Positions 1-9,466 of a DNA stretch of 22,289 nt are shown piece after piece. Each line of letters opens with the position of its first letter. Position 1 is the stretch's first letter. This stretch comes from Stephanodiscus triporus. Its lineage: Eukaryota > Bacillariophyta > Thalassiosirophyceae > Thalassiosirales > Thalassiosiraceae. The notes under the pieces were generated by a model that searched no databases, had not been told where the DNA came from, and saw only the letters and a program-made list of their open reading frames with translations. The position numbers were made by a program, and so were the translations under genes. The stretch spans positions 1 to 22,289 of the forward strand of contig JALLAZ010000121.1 of NCBI GenBank assembly GCA_036939755.1, read 5' to 3'.

Positions 1-217
1 ATTTGTGTCAAATCGACACAAATATTTGTGTCTTTGTGTTTTTGGGAATGCTCCAATAGTAGATATCGTACATGCTACTCTTGCCTAAGATGCAGGTGAT
101 TTCTTTGCTTTACCAAGCCTGATTTCATGTCATGAGCACGTAAAATTGGCAAAGACAAACGCATATTAAAATCTTAATAAATAGAGTAGAAGTAATTTGC
201 CCCATAGAGTCATTTTT
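1..217. other. left edge, gene-free, with an inverted repeat
   Basis: No ORF of note. Positions 1-9 (atttgtgtc) and 15-23 (gacacaaat) form a perfect 9-bp inverted repeat around a 5-nt loop, and the same 9-mer returns as a direct copy at 24-32. The rest is AT-rich and probably holds the 3' flank of the plastid-protein gene that ends at 218. The inverted repeat touches the window edge, so its full extent is unknown. Confidence 0.5.
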
Positions 218-2053
218 TTACGTTCCGCCAATTCGCATCTTTCCATCAGGTCCGAACCCGGGAATCAAATCATCTCCCGCATCCGGGTTCGACCAAGGTG
301 CAGACTCTCCTCTTCGCTCCGCCTCGATTTCAAGCTGCTCAAGGTCGAATATGGACGTCGTCTGTTCCTTCCACGCACGGTCCTGTAAGTCACAGAAAAT
401 TGAGAGCGTTTGTGAAATGTTTTGCACAAGATAATAACTTTCCGAACGAGAGGAAACACATGGACTTACCTGCTGCTCTCTCTGAGTCATACCCTTGCCA
501 TAAATTCTAGTCGCGACCACCTCGGCCTCGCTCGCGATTCGCTTGATTTGTACCGACAGGTCCCCCCTCTCCTCGTCTATGTTCAAGTTGCCAAAGTTCA
601 GCAAGACGGCCTTGCAGCAATTGATGAAATCCGGCGGTGGGACCTCGGGTACGGGCTTCTCTTCTTCCGGAGCCTCTCCGTCGATGGCTCTGGCGGCGTT
701 GACCGCTGTTCCGGGAACCTGTGCGTCCAAGGAATAAACGCCCTTCGTTAGCAAAATTACAGAATTTTGGTCGTACGCGACCTTCAATTTTTTCAACGCG
801 TATTAACTCACGATCAACGACTCCTTGGGTGTGAACGCATCGGTCAACAACTGCTCTCGCTTGTTAGAATCCGTCTCGCGCAACAGCTGCCTCAGGAGCT
901 TGATCTCCTTCGTCGCGCTCTGCTTGTCCTTCTCGGCCATGGCCCTCGTGCGCAACTTCAGCATCAGCTCCGCGGGTCCCGTCGCCCCCGCCGCCCTCGC
1001 CTGGTCCGCGTTCGCCTCCAGCAGGAGCAGGAACGGCTCGTCGATCTTGCCCTCCTTGGCGAGTTTCACGATCGCACCCTCCATGCGCATCGGGTCGCCC
1101 TTCGAAAGGACCTCCTTGAGCTTCTCCGTGGCGGCCCCGACGCGCTTCTGCTGCTCTACCGCGAGCGCGTCCAACACGGCCTGCGAATCGGCGTCGCCGT
1201 TCATCGCGCGCTCGTTCAGGACCTTGATGAACTGCGCGTCGAACTGGTCGTAGTAGTTGTACGCGATCGACGCGGGACTGTCCCCCGCCCTGTACGGCGG
1301 CAAAACTTTCGAGCACATGTCGGCGTAGCTCGAGCGTATCTCCGGCGTCAGGTCCTTCTCGTAGAACGACTTCCTCGAGGCCGCCGACGCGCCGCTGTCC
1401 TCCTTGACCGAAGCCGCGTTCACCCCCGCGTTGTCCACCGCCGCCGCCCTCCTTAGCACGTCCGCCCCCGAGAGCGATCGTCCCGTCTCCATCTCGGCCT
1501 CGACGGCGGCCATCCGCTCCCTCTCCCCCTCCTCGGCCTCCCTCGCGGCCCGCTCCTCCGCCGCCCTCGACAGCTCCGTCCTCTTCTTGACGTCGACGAT
1601 CATGTCGAGCAGGTCCCGCAGCGCCGACCGCTCCTCGACGTCGCGCGTGCCGGATATCTTGCGCTCGAGCCACGAGAGCCACCTCGCGTCGGAGCACAGG
1701 TCGTAGTTGTCCACGATGTCGATGCGCGGGTCGTTCGTCGAGAACACGAGCTGGCCGAGGAACATCTCGTACGCCCTCTCCATCTCCGACGTCGACGGCT
1801 CGTCGTCGCTCCCGTCGTCGTCGTCGCCGCCCTTGAGGAGGTCCGACAGGTCGAATGCGCCGCTCCTGACCTCGTCCATGATCCCCATGCGCAGCGGCGG
1901 AGGCGGACGTCGACGTGCCCAGGCGTCGCGGTAGGCGACACAAGTCCGGCGTGGGACCGTAGCGAAGCCCGACGCCGATGGCGCGATGACGATGATGGCG
2001 ACCGATATCGCCGCCGCGGAGAGCGCGGCGGCGAAGAGGATGGCGAGATGCAT
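218..2053 (-). CDS. plastid-targeted conserved protein, At4g37920-like (three exons)
   Basis: Exons read 2053-812, 742-470 and 382-218, giving 559 residues. Both introns are GT-AG and phase 0: 743-811 (69 nt, GTGAGT donor) and 383-469 (87 nt, GTAAGT donor). Residues 1-29 are a hydrophobic signal peptide (MHLAILFAAALSAAAISVAI...), followed by SASGFATVP, a variant of the diatom ASAFAP motif with Phe at the expected cleavage position, then an Arg/Pro-rich transit-like stretch. This predicts delivery to the plastid stroma. The mature part is charged and helical, with an Asp-rich patch near residue 75. The segment EIKLLRQLL...DAFTP across the first splice junction resembles, from memory, the plant chloroplast family of Arabidopsis At4g37920 (sometimes labelled endoribonuclease E-like). 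The biochemical role is not known to me. It is divergent from COG3. The second intron is in frame and stop-free, so a 29-residue-longer isoform is possible. Confidence 0.8.
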
Positions 2054-2540
2054 CTTCGATCCGAAACACGCGGCCGGCCGGCGGGATGTAGATACCTCTA
2101 TCGAATGGGGCCAGAGAACTCTTCTTCGGCGACGAGTGGGTGGAGATATCTGGGGGCCGAGTCGGAAGAAAAGAAAAAAAATGATGTGGACGGTGTGGAT
2201 GGAAGCTAAAGAAGAGAGTAGAGTAGAGGGAGAAGTTCGATCGATTAGCAGTGTGTAAAATACATATAATTAACACCCGTGTCATTCGCATCAATGTTAA
2301 ACAACAATAACAATATATTTCCCACATTAATATTTTGTTTTTAGTTAACCCTTCAAGTGTCGCGTCGTGCGTCACCGGATACAAAGAGCGGGGATTTTAG
2401 GGGAGATAATTTCCCCCCTATTATTTCATTTGCCCCCCAAAAAAACAAATCCATGTGTCCGATCCGTCTTTTCATTCTCCTCTCACCAAGAGAGGGGGTG
2501 AATAAGTAATTACGATATTTAGATATGGTACTCTAGGACC
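2054..2540. promoter_or_regulatory. shared upstream region of the plastid-protein gene and COG3
   Basis: This 487-bp gap separates two divergent start codons and must hold both promoters and 5' UTRs. The first 200 bp continue the GC-rich character of the minus-strand gene, and about 2255-2360 is AT-rich. I see no clear TATA box or named motif and no gene. Calling it regulatory is inferred from gene orientation only. Confidence 0.45.
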
Positions 2541-5500
2541 ATGAGCTCTTCCGCCAGGCCGCTCCCCCCTCCCCCAAAAATTTCGGGCCTGACCACCCCC
2601 GTCGCCGCGTCGTCCACCTCTTCGTCCTTCGGCTACGCCACCCCATCGTCGACGTCGCGGCATCATTCGACGTCGTCGGCCGGGGGAGGAGTAGGCGCCG
2701 ACCCTCCGCCCTCGTCGAGGAAACGGCAACAGCAGCAGCAGCAGCAGCAGCAGACGTCTTCGTCGTCTTCTTCTTCGACATCGTACGAGGCATACGCCCC
2801 TCGCACGGCCGAGCAGCGCGCGCGCCTGGCGAGGATCGCGGCCCTGACCGCAGGACCCTGCTCCGCCCTCCCCCCCGACGGCCACGCCGCCAGGTCGTCG
2901 TCGTCGTCGTCGTCGTCGGGCGTCGGGGCTCCCCCCACGACCACGACGACGACGACGACCTTCTCGCTGGCGGACGCGATGTGCCCTCCCAAGGCGTCGT
3001 CCGTTCCCCGCATCGACTATATCGACGACTGCGATCCCGCGATCGACCCGGCCGTGCGACTCACGCTCGACTGCGCCCGCCGTCGCGCCGCCGAGTCGTC
3101 GTCCCTCATCCGTCGCGCCGCCTCCCTCCGACTCGCGCTTCGCGCGTCGATCAACATCGCGGACGACGTGTCCCGTCGTCACGCCGAGCTGCTCTTGCAC
3201 TCGGGGGAGCTGTCGGCCGCCGCCGAGAGGCTGCAGGTCGAGGAGGGGATGCTGAGCCGTCGCGCCGAGGAGATCGGCATGCCGCTGATGCACTACGACG
3301 CCGTCGACAGTCTTGGGCCGATCGTGGGCGTGCAATTCAGGGAGGGCGGACGCGTCGTGGTGAGGGGCGCGGCGAGGCTGCACGTCGACGATGCCGAGGA
3401 GTACGTCGGCGTGCTCGAGCAGATCGACGACGCGGTGATATTCTTCGGGGGAGGGTCGGCCGTCGCGAGTCGGGGGGGGGACGACGGCGTCGGGAGCGGG
3501 AGGGGGGGGGGAAGGGGAGGGCGCAATCTCGAGACGACGACGACGACGACGACGGCGTCCTCCGGCTCGGCCGAGTACTACCGACGCGCGTGCGCCCTCC
3601 AGGACGCGGCCCTGGAACTCCTGCGAGTCGCCGTCGCCGATCGTATCGCCCAGACGTCGTCCCAGGTCCAGGACGCCCTCCACCTCCCGCGCGTACCGAT
3701 GGCCAGCGACAAGCTCGAGGCGTCCCTCGTGTACACGCGCTTTCACGGCATATCCAAACGCAGCAACTCGCTAATATCCATCGCGCGTAGGCGACTCGAC
3801 AAACTGGGATCCGGTAGCGTCGCGTCCGCGAGTTACGAGGACCTGCTGGCGCTCTGTCGCAACGCGTACTGCGCCGCGAGGGAGACCCTCCTGACGTCGA
3901 CGGTACGTCATCACATGGACGCGCTGCGGGAGCGTCACGGCCTCGTCGGTATGACTAGGCTCGCGTCAGTCTTCCTCATTAGGCTGTGCACCGTCGAGAC
4001 GGCGCTGTACCTCGACTTCTTCGGCGATCCGGAGAAGAGACGTCGTCCGCGCAGGAGGGCGAAGGGGGCGCTGTTGTCGGACGTGGACGAGGAGGAGGGG
4101 GGCAATGATCCAGGGGACGGGGGGGGCAGCGAGGAGAAGGAGCGGGGCGCGGGGGGCGAAGAGGACGCCGAGAGGGGACCTAACTCCCAGCAATTCCGAC
4201 GGATGGGATCGTCCTCCTCCCACCCGGCAGCGGCGGCGCTAGCCTCCCAGATCCTGTCCGAGGACGCGACGTATCGCGACGCCGAGTTCCAGAACATGCT
4301 CGGCTCGCTCTGCTCGGCCCTACACCGGACCATACGTAGGGGCCTCGTCTCGGTCCTGGACCTCGACGTCCTCTGTCAGGTAGTGAGCGTACTGCGCGAG
4401 GAACGGTCTGCCGCCAACTCCTCCCCCACAACGCTCGCCGCGGCCAGGGCGGTGTCGAGCGTCATCCAGGACGCACAGGAACGACTGATCTTCTGCGCGA
4501 ATGACGCGCTGCACAAGGAGGTGGCGAGGTTCAAGCCGTCCGCGGCAGATCTGAATTATCCTGGTAAGCTTCTGGGTGAGAAGCCCAAGGTCGCGATCGT
4601 CGTCGACGACGACGGGACGGGAGCGGTGGAAGACGAGAAGGCGGATGGCAAGGCCGATGAGCCGGCAGACGACGCCGTCGCGGCCCAATTGCGCGTCTAC
4701 GACTCGTGGTTCCCCCCCATGCGGAGCGTCTTGCGCATCCTCTCAAAGATCTTCCGCGTTGTGGAACCACGAGTGTTCGAGGACATTGCCCTCCAGTCGG
4801 TCCAGTCTTGTACGAAAAGTCTCAAGGATGGCAGCGTCCACATTTTGCGCAAAAGTGGTCAGATCCACGCGGATTTGTTCCTCGTGAAACATTTGCTGGT
4901 GAGACTGATGTGCGTTTCTTTTTACCCCGGCACATTTGACGCTTTTTATGATGTATCGTAGTATCACTCTCAACCTCCTGCTACATGGGCATCGATTCTG
5001 CCGCGAATGAAAGATTTTGCGCGAGCAGCTCTCCCCTTTCGACATACAGCTGCGATCCGTGGAAAGACAGCTCGATTTCAGCGAGGCCGGCAAGGCCGTC
5101 ACCCGCTTCCTCGCCAATCGCAACCGGCGTCTGTTTTCCATGAGCACGGAAAACGCTCTCATCACGCTCCTCCGGGAGGGCGTGTCGGTCCAGGAATCGT
5201 CCGTGGATTCGAAGCGCGATTTGGAGGACTGCCTCAGATCAGCGTGCAACGATTTTATCGAACACACCTCGTCGTCGCTCCTAGGCCCTATCGCCTTATT
5301 TGTCGATCAGTGCAAGAATACCATTGGATCGACCGCAGGCTCGACGACGGACGCCTTGGCAAAGGCGCCGTTCATGGATGGCACCCTTGTAAGGGGCGTA
5401 TTCTCGAGGGCACTGCAAAACCTCGATGGAGAACTTGACAATGTTTCAAAGCAGATGACTCTGTATCTGGAGAACACGGCAACGCAGGGCATTCTTTTGA

Positions 5501-5664
5501 AACCAGCCGTTCGGAAATTGTCAAGATCGTTAGAAGAGGCGAAACGATTCATCGGAGAAGTGCCAGATGGGGAGAATGGTTGGGACGCTGATGTGAGGGA
5601 TGAGGTATTGAAATCTGTGGAGGACTTTGAAACCAGGGTGAAGTTGGCGTCTTTCAAGAAATAA
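2541..5664 (+). CDS. COG3: conserved oligomeric Golgi complex subunit 3 (COG3/Sec34)
   Basis: COG3 is a lobe A subunit of the COG tether, which returns glycosylation enzymes between Golgi cisternae. Exons are 2541-4898 and 5014-5664 (1002 residues; human COG3 is about 830). The 115-nt intron 4899-5013 (GTGAGA...AAAG, phase 0) restores the family signature KHLL-ILREQLSPFD at the junction. Other family signatures are ISKRSNSL (near residue 405), the LCRNAYCAARETLL and LIRLCTVETALYLDFF stretches, and DLNYPGKL (near 668). The excess length is low complexity: an N-terminal region of about 155 residues rich in Ser, Thr and Pro with a Q9 tract at 63-71, a Gly/Arg/Thr insert near 310-340, an acidic insert near 510-550 and another near 685-710. 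The start is the first ATG of the long frame. The homopolymers come from CAG, GTC and ACG trinucleotide runs. It is divergent from the plastid-protein gene and convergent with KAP3. Confidence 0.93.
2727..2753 (+). repeat. CAG/CAA microsatellite in COG3 (Q9)
   Basis: A caa codon followed by eight cag codons encodes nine glutamines in the disordered N-terminus of COG3. Confidence 0.9.
2892..2957 (+). repeat. GTC and ACG trinucleotide tracts in COG3
   Basis: A (gtc)n tract of about eight units starts near 2893 and encodes a serine run (tcg codons). An (acg)n tract near 2937-2957 encodes a threonine run. A further (acg)n tract lies at about 3534-3554 in the same gene. All stay in frame with COG3, and all are related cyclic or complementary trinucleotides. 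Confidence 0.85.
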
Positions 5665-5793
5665 ATTGATTATCTTACACATCTCTTTAAGTGATTTCCT
5701 AAATCAAGATTTTCCCTGTTAAAATGATTCCATGTTTGACAGGAGGCCGATGATTCCACATTGGGTTTTGGGCTGTAACATCTAGAATATTTA
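5665..5793. other. convergent 3' ends of COG3 and KAP3
   Basis: This 129-bp AT-rich gap lies between two convergent stop codons and must hold both 3' UTRs and cleavage sites. No other feature is seen. Confidence 0.5.
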
Positions 5794-7694
5794 TTATGCT
5801 CCGTCACTTATCAACTCGTACCGTGTCTGCCGGATGGATGAGCTTATCTGTCCTGGTACATCCTGGTCGCAATCAAATTCATCAATCAACAAAAGGCACA
5901 TTTCAGCCGCAAATCTCAGGGAGCTGTCTCCTGTCAGACACCCGAGCATGATACCCACGACATCATCCCCGCCAATAATGTGGAATCTTGTTATTTCAAA
6001 GAGCAAACATCTCTCATAAAGAAGTAGAATCTGAAGCCTCATCTCGGAGTCTTGCCGATCAGCGAAAACTCTGTGTATAATGTCCAACACGCCGGTGGAG
6101 GCAAGCCAGATGCAGCACTCCTTGCTGGAGCACAATTCCCCGATCCAAATAATGAGCTCCAACTTTATGTCATCGTGGCATGAATCATGAAGTTTATTAA
6201 AGACGTCTACTACTCGAGCCTTGTTATCATCAAGCTGATCGTGCCATTGAACTCCTGCTGGCAAATCGTCACGTGTGAAGTTGTTCATTATCCCCAGCCA
6301 CTCGACAAGCAAGTCATCGTTCTCACAAGCTAGGGTGTATTGCATACATCTGCTGAACTGAGCACCCCAAAAATGATGTTCCCAATAAAGTCCATGAATG
6401 TAAGCTTCTGGGTCTTTCACAACGCCAATGAGAGGTTTTACATCATGATTTCCTGAAGCCTTCGCCAGTTTACACTGGAGACATTTCGTCCATCGGCCCA
6501 GGTTCCTTGCTACTTTCAAAAGAATTTGTTTCGTTCCGTCTCGCTGGGACTTTTTTATGATGCTAAAAATGGATTCTACACCACCGAGACACATCAACTC
6601 CTCGCAGCAGAGAGGATGCATTGTCATCTTAGTCGTAGAAAGGAGAGATATAGTCGGAAGCACTTGCATTAGGATAATCGACGCCTAACATATTAAGATG
6701 GCTCAACACTTACATTCACGAGAATCCCGGCAACGGCCTTGTCTAGCTCTTCATTGGCTGAAACGCGTGCCAACAATTCCATCAAGCATGTGGTGATTTT
6801 AGCTTCATATAATTTTTGTCGATCTTCTTCTCTTGAAGTGAGGTGATAAATCAATTTAAGAGTGATGTTGCAGAGTGAGTTTTTGTGCAGGAATGTCAAC
6901 AATCGGGAGTGTATCTTTTCGGCTGAAATGAAGTTGGCACATTCCTGGTGAAAGCTTATGTTGAACAGCGTGTTGATGGCATCATGGACTAACGCATTCT
7001 GCGGAAAGCTCAATAGATGAGTAAGCTGTGAAATAGCTCTGCATCCATTTCTTGATAAGTCGCTAGGAGTGTCCGCGAACGCGCTTGTCTTATTCAAGAG
7101 AGAAACAGCTACGAAGAGATGTTCGGATGGCTTTCGATACAGTATGCATTGGATGAGAATATCCACAAGAGACTTCTTGATCATCTTTTTCAGGACAGTT
7201 GAATCATCAGCAAGGTTGTCGAGGATGCTCAGGCAAACGAAAAGCAGACGCTCCTGTTTCTGTGAAAAAAGATTTTGTGAGGTCAAGTCGATGACGCAGT
7301 TGGCTGGCACTGCCGAATCAGTTGTTAGTGAAGCAGGCGCAGATCCTCTGTGCTGAGCTCGCTTAATCTCCAATTCGACTAATCCCAGTGTTAAAGCGCC
7401 AACTCGATGGCCCGACAAGATCTGGTGAAAATCCTCAATCAATGAGAGTGATAGAAACAGCTTTCCAAGAGAAAACATCAGCTCGATTGACTGATTAGAA
7501 TCGTCCCCTAGCAATCGAGCTAGTGCTGACATGAGTTGGTGGTTCTGAACGATACTAACGAGAGTGTCAGTGGATTTACCGAGCAACAAGAGTACATGAT
7601 TGATTCCTTTGATCACATCTTCTGGAGACCCATAAAGTAGCTCTAACGAATTACTTATGATCTGATCAGGAGTATCAACTGAGTCTGGAGGCAT
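5794..7694 (-). CDS. KIFAP3: kinesin-associated protein 3 (KAP3), kinesin-II accessory subunit
   Basis: KAP3 is the armadillo-repeat subunit that links the heterodimeric kinesin-II motor to cargo during anterograde intraflagellar transport. Exons are 7694-6714 and 6627-5794 (604 residues; animal KAP3 is about 790). The 86-nt intron 6628-6713 has a GTAAGT donor, a pyrimidine-rich end and AAG acceptor, and is phase 0. The protein is helical ARM repeats throughout and follows KAP3 in order: LELLYGSPEDVIKG near the start, HRVGALTLGLVELEIKRA, then the ERLLFVCLSILDNLADD block, LVEWLGIMNNFTRDDLP, and IIWIGELCSSKECC with LASTGVLDIIHRVF near the end. The roughly 95-residue N-terminal segment and the C-terminal tail of animal KAP3 are absent. 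The start at 7694 is the first ATG after an in-frame stop. The frame extends to 7730 without ATG and meets a splice-acceptor-like CTTTCCAG, so a 5' leader intron or a small upstream exon is possible. Confidence 0.92.
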
Positions 7695-7801
7695 GTTCTT
7701 CTCCCACTGTCGTCTCCTCTGCAAGTCCAAGCTGAAACTGGAAAGGTTGAAGTTAAAAATTTAAACTACTTATTGTATTTTCATTTACCCGACTGAGAAG
7801 A
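7695..7801. promoter_or_regulatory. bidirectional promoter between KAP3 and IFT57
   Basis: Only 107 bp separate the divergent start codons of two intraflagellar-transport genes. The centre (about 7745-7790) is AT-rich. On the minus strand, GTAAAT near 7787 and CTTTCCAG near 7738 could bound a very short leader intron of about 51 nt. No named motif is recognised. The regulatory role is inferred from layout. Confidence 0.5.
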
Positions 7802-8608
7802 ATGGAAAATAAGAATCGTCGGCGCGGTGGCATCCCCGGGGAGGACGAAAGAGGAGCTGCAGAATGGAGTACTGAGCTCGAACGTGTATCTTCGAGGCTA
7901 AACAGTGTCGTCCACAAGACGCCCGTCTTCTCTTGCGCCACCACAATAATGCGTCCTCTTTGTGAAGCCTTTGCGACGTTGGAACCGCAGCTAACTCACG
8001 TTAGCAAGATGGTGCGCGAGGAGCTCCGTGAACTGAAGGCAAAAGAAGAGGGATACCTTCGCGAGCGCTTCGGGCGGCAAATCGACGAATACAAGAAGGT
8101 CAGCTCCGTTCGTCTCGGCTAATGGCACATTCTTCCTTAGCCAAAATGGAAAGTATGGAACCTCTCGCTCATCATTGTTGCATCCCAACCATTTTTGACA
8201 GGCGAAGACGAACCTCAAACGTCTCGAGGAGACCCACGAAGAGCATGCCGAAAACGCAACGAATCTATCCGATGACTTGCAATGTCTCTCTGAGGAACTC
8301 GATCGTATGAAGAAAAACTTGGACGGCGAGGCGACCAGCGTCAGCGATGCAACGCCCTTGGCGGAAATACGCGCGGCGATACAATGTCTACAAAAGGAAA
8401 ATAAAGAGCTCGATGTCTACTTAGGGGTGTTGGTGAGTAGGATTGGATCAGGTGAGAATACGCATCCTCTAATTACTTCGTACTGACGAAATTGCAATGA
8501 ATATAGGATTACGAATTGACTCTAGCGAGGATGAATGACGCGAATCCTAAGGAGCACAGTCCCTGCGACGACGAGAGGGAGGACGAACACAGTCTGGATA
8601 ATGATTAG
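7802..8608 (+). CDS. IFT57: IFT57 (IFT-B subunit), coiled-coil half only
   Basis: IFT57 is a peripheral IFT-B (IFT-B2) protein that pairs with IFT38 through coiled coils in the cilium. Exons are 7802-8098, 8202-8432 and 8507-8608 (209 residues). Introns are 103 nt (GTCAGC donor, an uncommon sequence, with TTTTTGACAG acceptor) and 74 nt (GTGAGT...TATAG), both phase 0. The family match covers the C-terminal coiled coil: EWSTELERVSSRLN, IDEYKKAKTNLKRLEE across junction 1, EELDRMKKNLDGEATSVSD, then TPLAEIRAAIQCLQKEN and ELDVYLGVLDYELTLARM across junction 2. Full IFT57 is about 430 residues with an N-terminal calponin-homology-like domain. Here the ATG lies right before the coiled coil, and the space upstream is occupied by divergent KAP3. 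A short acidic tail ends the protein. The match is by pattern; the loss of the CH domain is inferred from this start. Confidence 0.83.
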
Positions 8609-8967
8609 TCATCGCATTACTTCTTTGTAGTCGTCGTCGCTTCACGATCGGAGGAGGATGCAGGGTGGTCCCGTCGTCCCTCGCAGTCGCGGCTCCTGAT
8701 AAGAGCAAAAGGCGCTGCTCTGCACTGTGATCGGAAAATGAGGATATTCGAGAGAACCACAGCTGGCTGGCTGGGGAGTCGGCGGGGATGGGGCAAATTG
8801 GTGGAAGTTGTTGAGGGATTTCTCATAGTAATATGAATTCCATGATAGAGTAGGATTTATTTGATTTCCCAACCAATTTGTGAGGAATTTCTTGATTATA
8901 GTGTGTAGTAATGGCTCCAGCATGGGTCAATTTCTCTTTCCGGACATGCTAAGCAAACCGTGTCTCT

Positions 8968-9178
8968 GAGACGATCAAAGTGACGAAGCTATCTCATGGA
9001 GTATGTTTTACCACCATATCGAAAGAAAGACAACGATGCCACCTTTCTTTGCACAAACATTTATGAACATTCAGAGACATAGGTTTTTGATTGATGAATA
9101 GAAAAGGAGCGAGTGATTTGAAGAAATATGAATTGCTTTAAAAGTATGTGCAATCCCTCGCCACCACCCCTCCCTCCC
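8968..9178 (+). repeat. direct duplication, copy 1
   Basis: This stretch, from gagacgatcaaagtgacg to the CCCTCGCC-type pyrimidine run, returns at 9215-9420 with an offset of 246-247 bp and roughly nine in ten bases identical by eye. It has a few substitutions and almost no gaps until the C-rich end. No protein or mobile-element feature is seen in it. Confidence 0.9.
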
Positions 9179-9214
9179 CAACTTGCCAGCCCCGCGCCCG
9201 GCCACCCACGCGGG

Positions 9215-9420
9215 GAGACGATCAAAGTGACGACGCTACCTCATGGAGTATGTATTACCACCATATCGAAAGAAAGACAGCGATGCCACCTTTCTTTCCG
9301 CAAACATTTATGTACATTCAGAGACATAGGTTTTTGATTGATGAATAGAATAGGAGCGAGTGCTTTGAAGAAGTATGAATCCCTTCAAAATATGTGCACT
9401 CCCTCGCCTCCCCTCCCTCT
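9215..9420 (+). repeat. direct duplication, copy 2, upstream flank of secreted gene
   Basis: Second copy of the 8968-9178 unit. It ends about 47 bp before the start codon at 9467, so it probably covers the promoter or 5' UTR of that gene. A GC-rich spacer of about 36 bp (9179-9214) separates the copies. Confidence 0.9.
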
Positions 9421-9466
9421 CTATTCAGGTCTCATTATTTTTTCAAACTAAGAGATCTTTCACGAA

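Larger units (their letters stand above)
8609..9466. other. intergenic region before the secreted mosaic gene
   Basis: No coding region is supported in these 858 bp. The first 350 bp are the 3' flank of IFT57 and unremarkable sequence. From 8968 a direct duplication fills most of the rest (listed separately). CT- and C-rich runs lie at about 9155-9182 and 9400-9420. Confidence 0.55.

Noticed and set aside
864..2384. 506-codon minus-strand frame over the plastid-protein gene
   Set aside because: It is Gly/Arg-rich out-of-frame read-through of GC-rich coding DNA. The 416-codon frame has a signal peptide, ASAFAP-like site and sensible splice sites instead.
2472..3746. 424-codon minus-strand frame opposite COG3
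   Set aside because: Its long Arg runs are the complement of COG3 trinucleotide and Ser/Asp codons. COG3 family motifs are on the plus strand.
2981..3790. 269-codon plus-strand frame inside COG3
   Set aside because: It is an Arg-rich shadow of the COG3 frame with no recognisable protein pattern.
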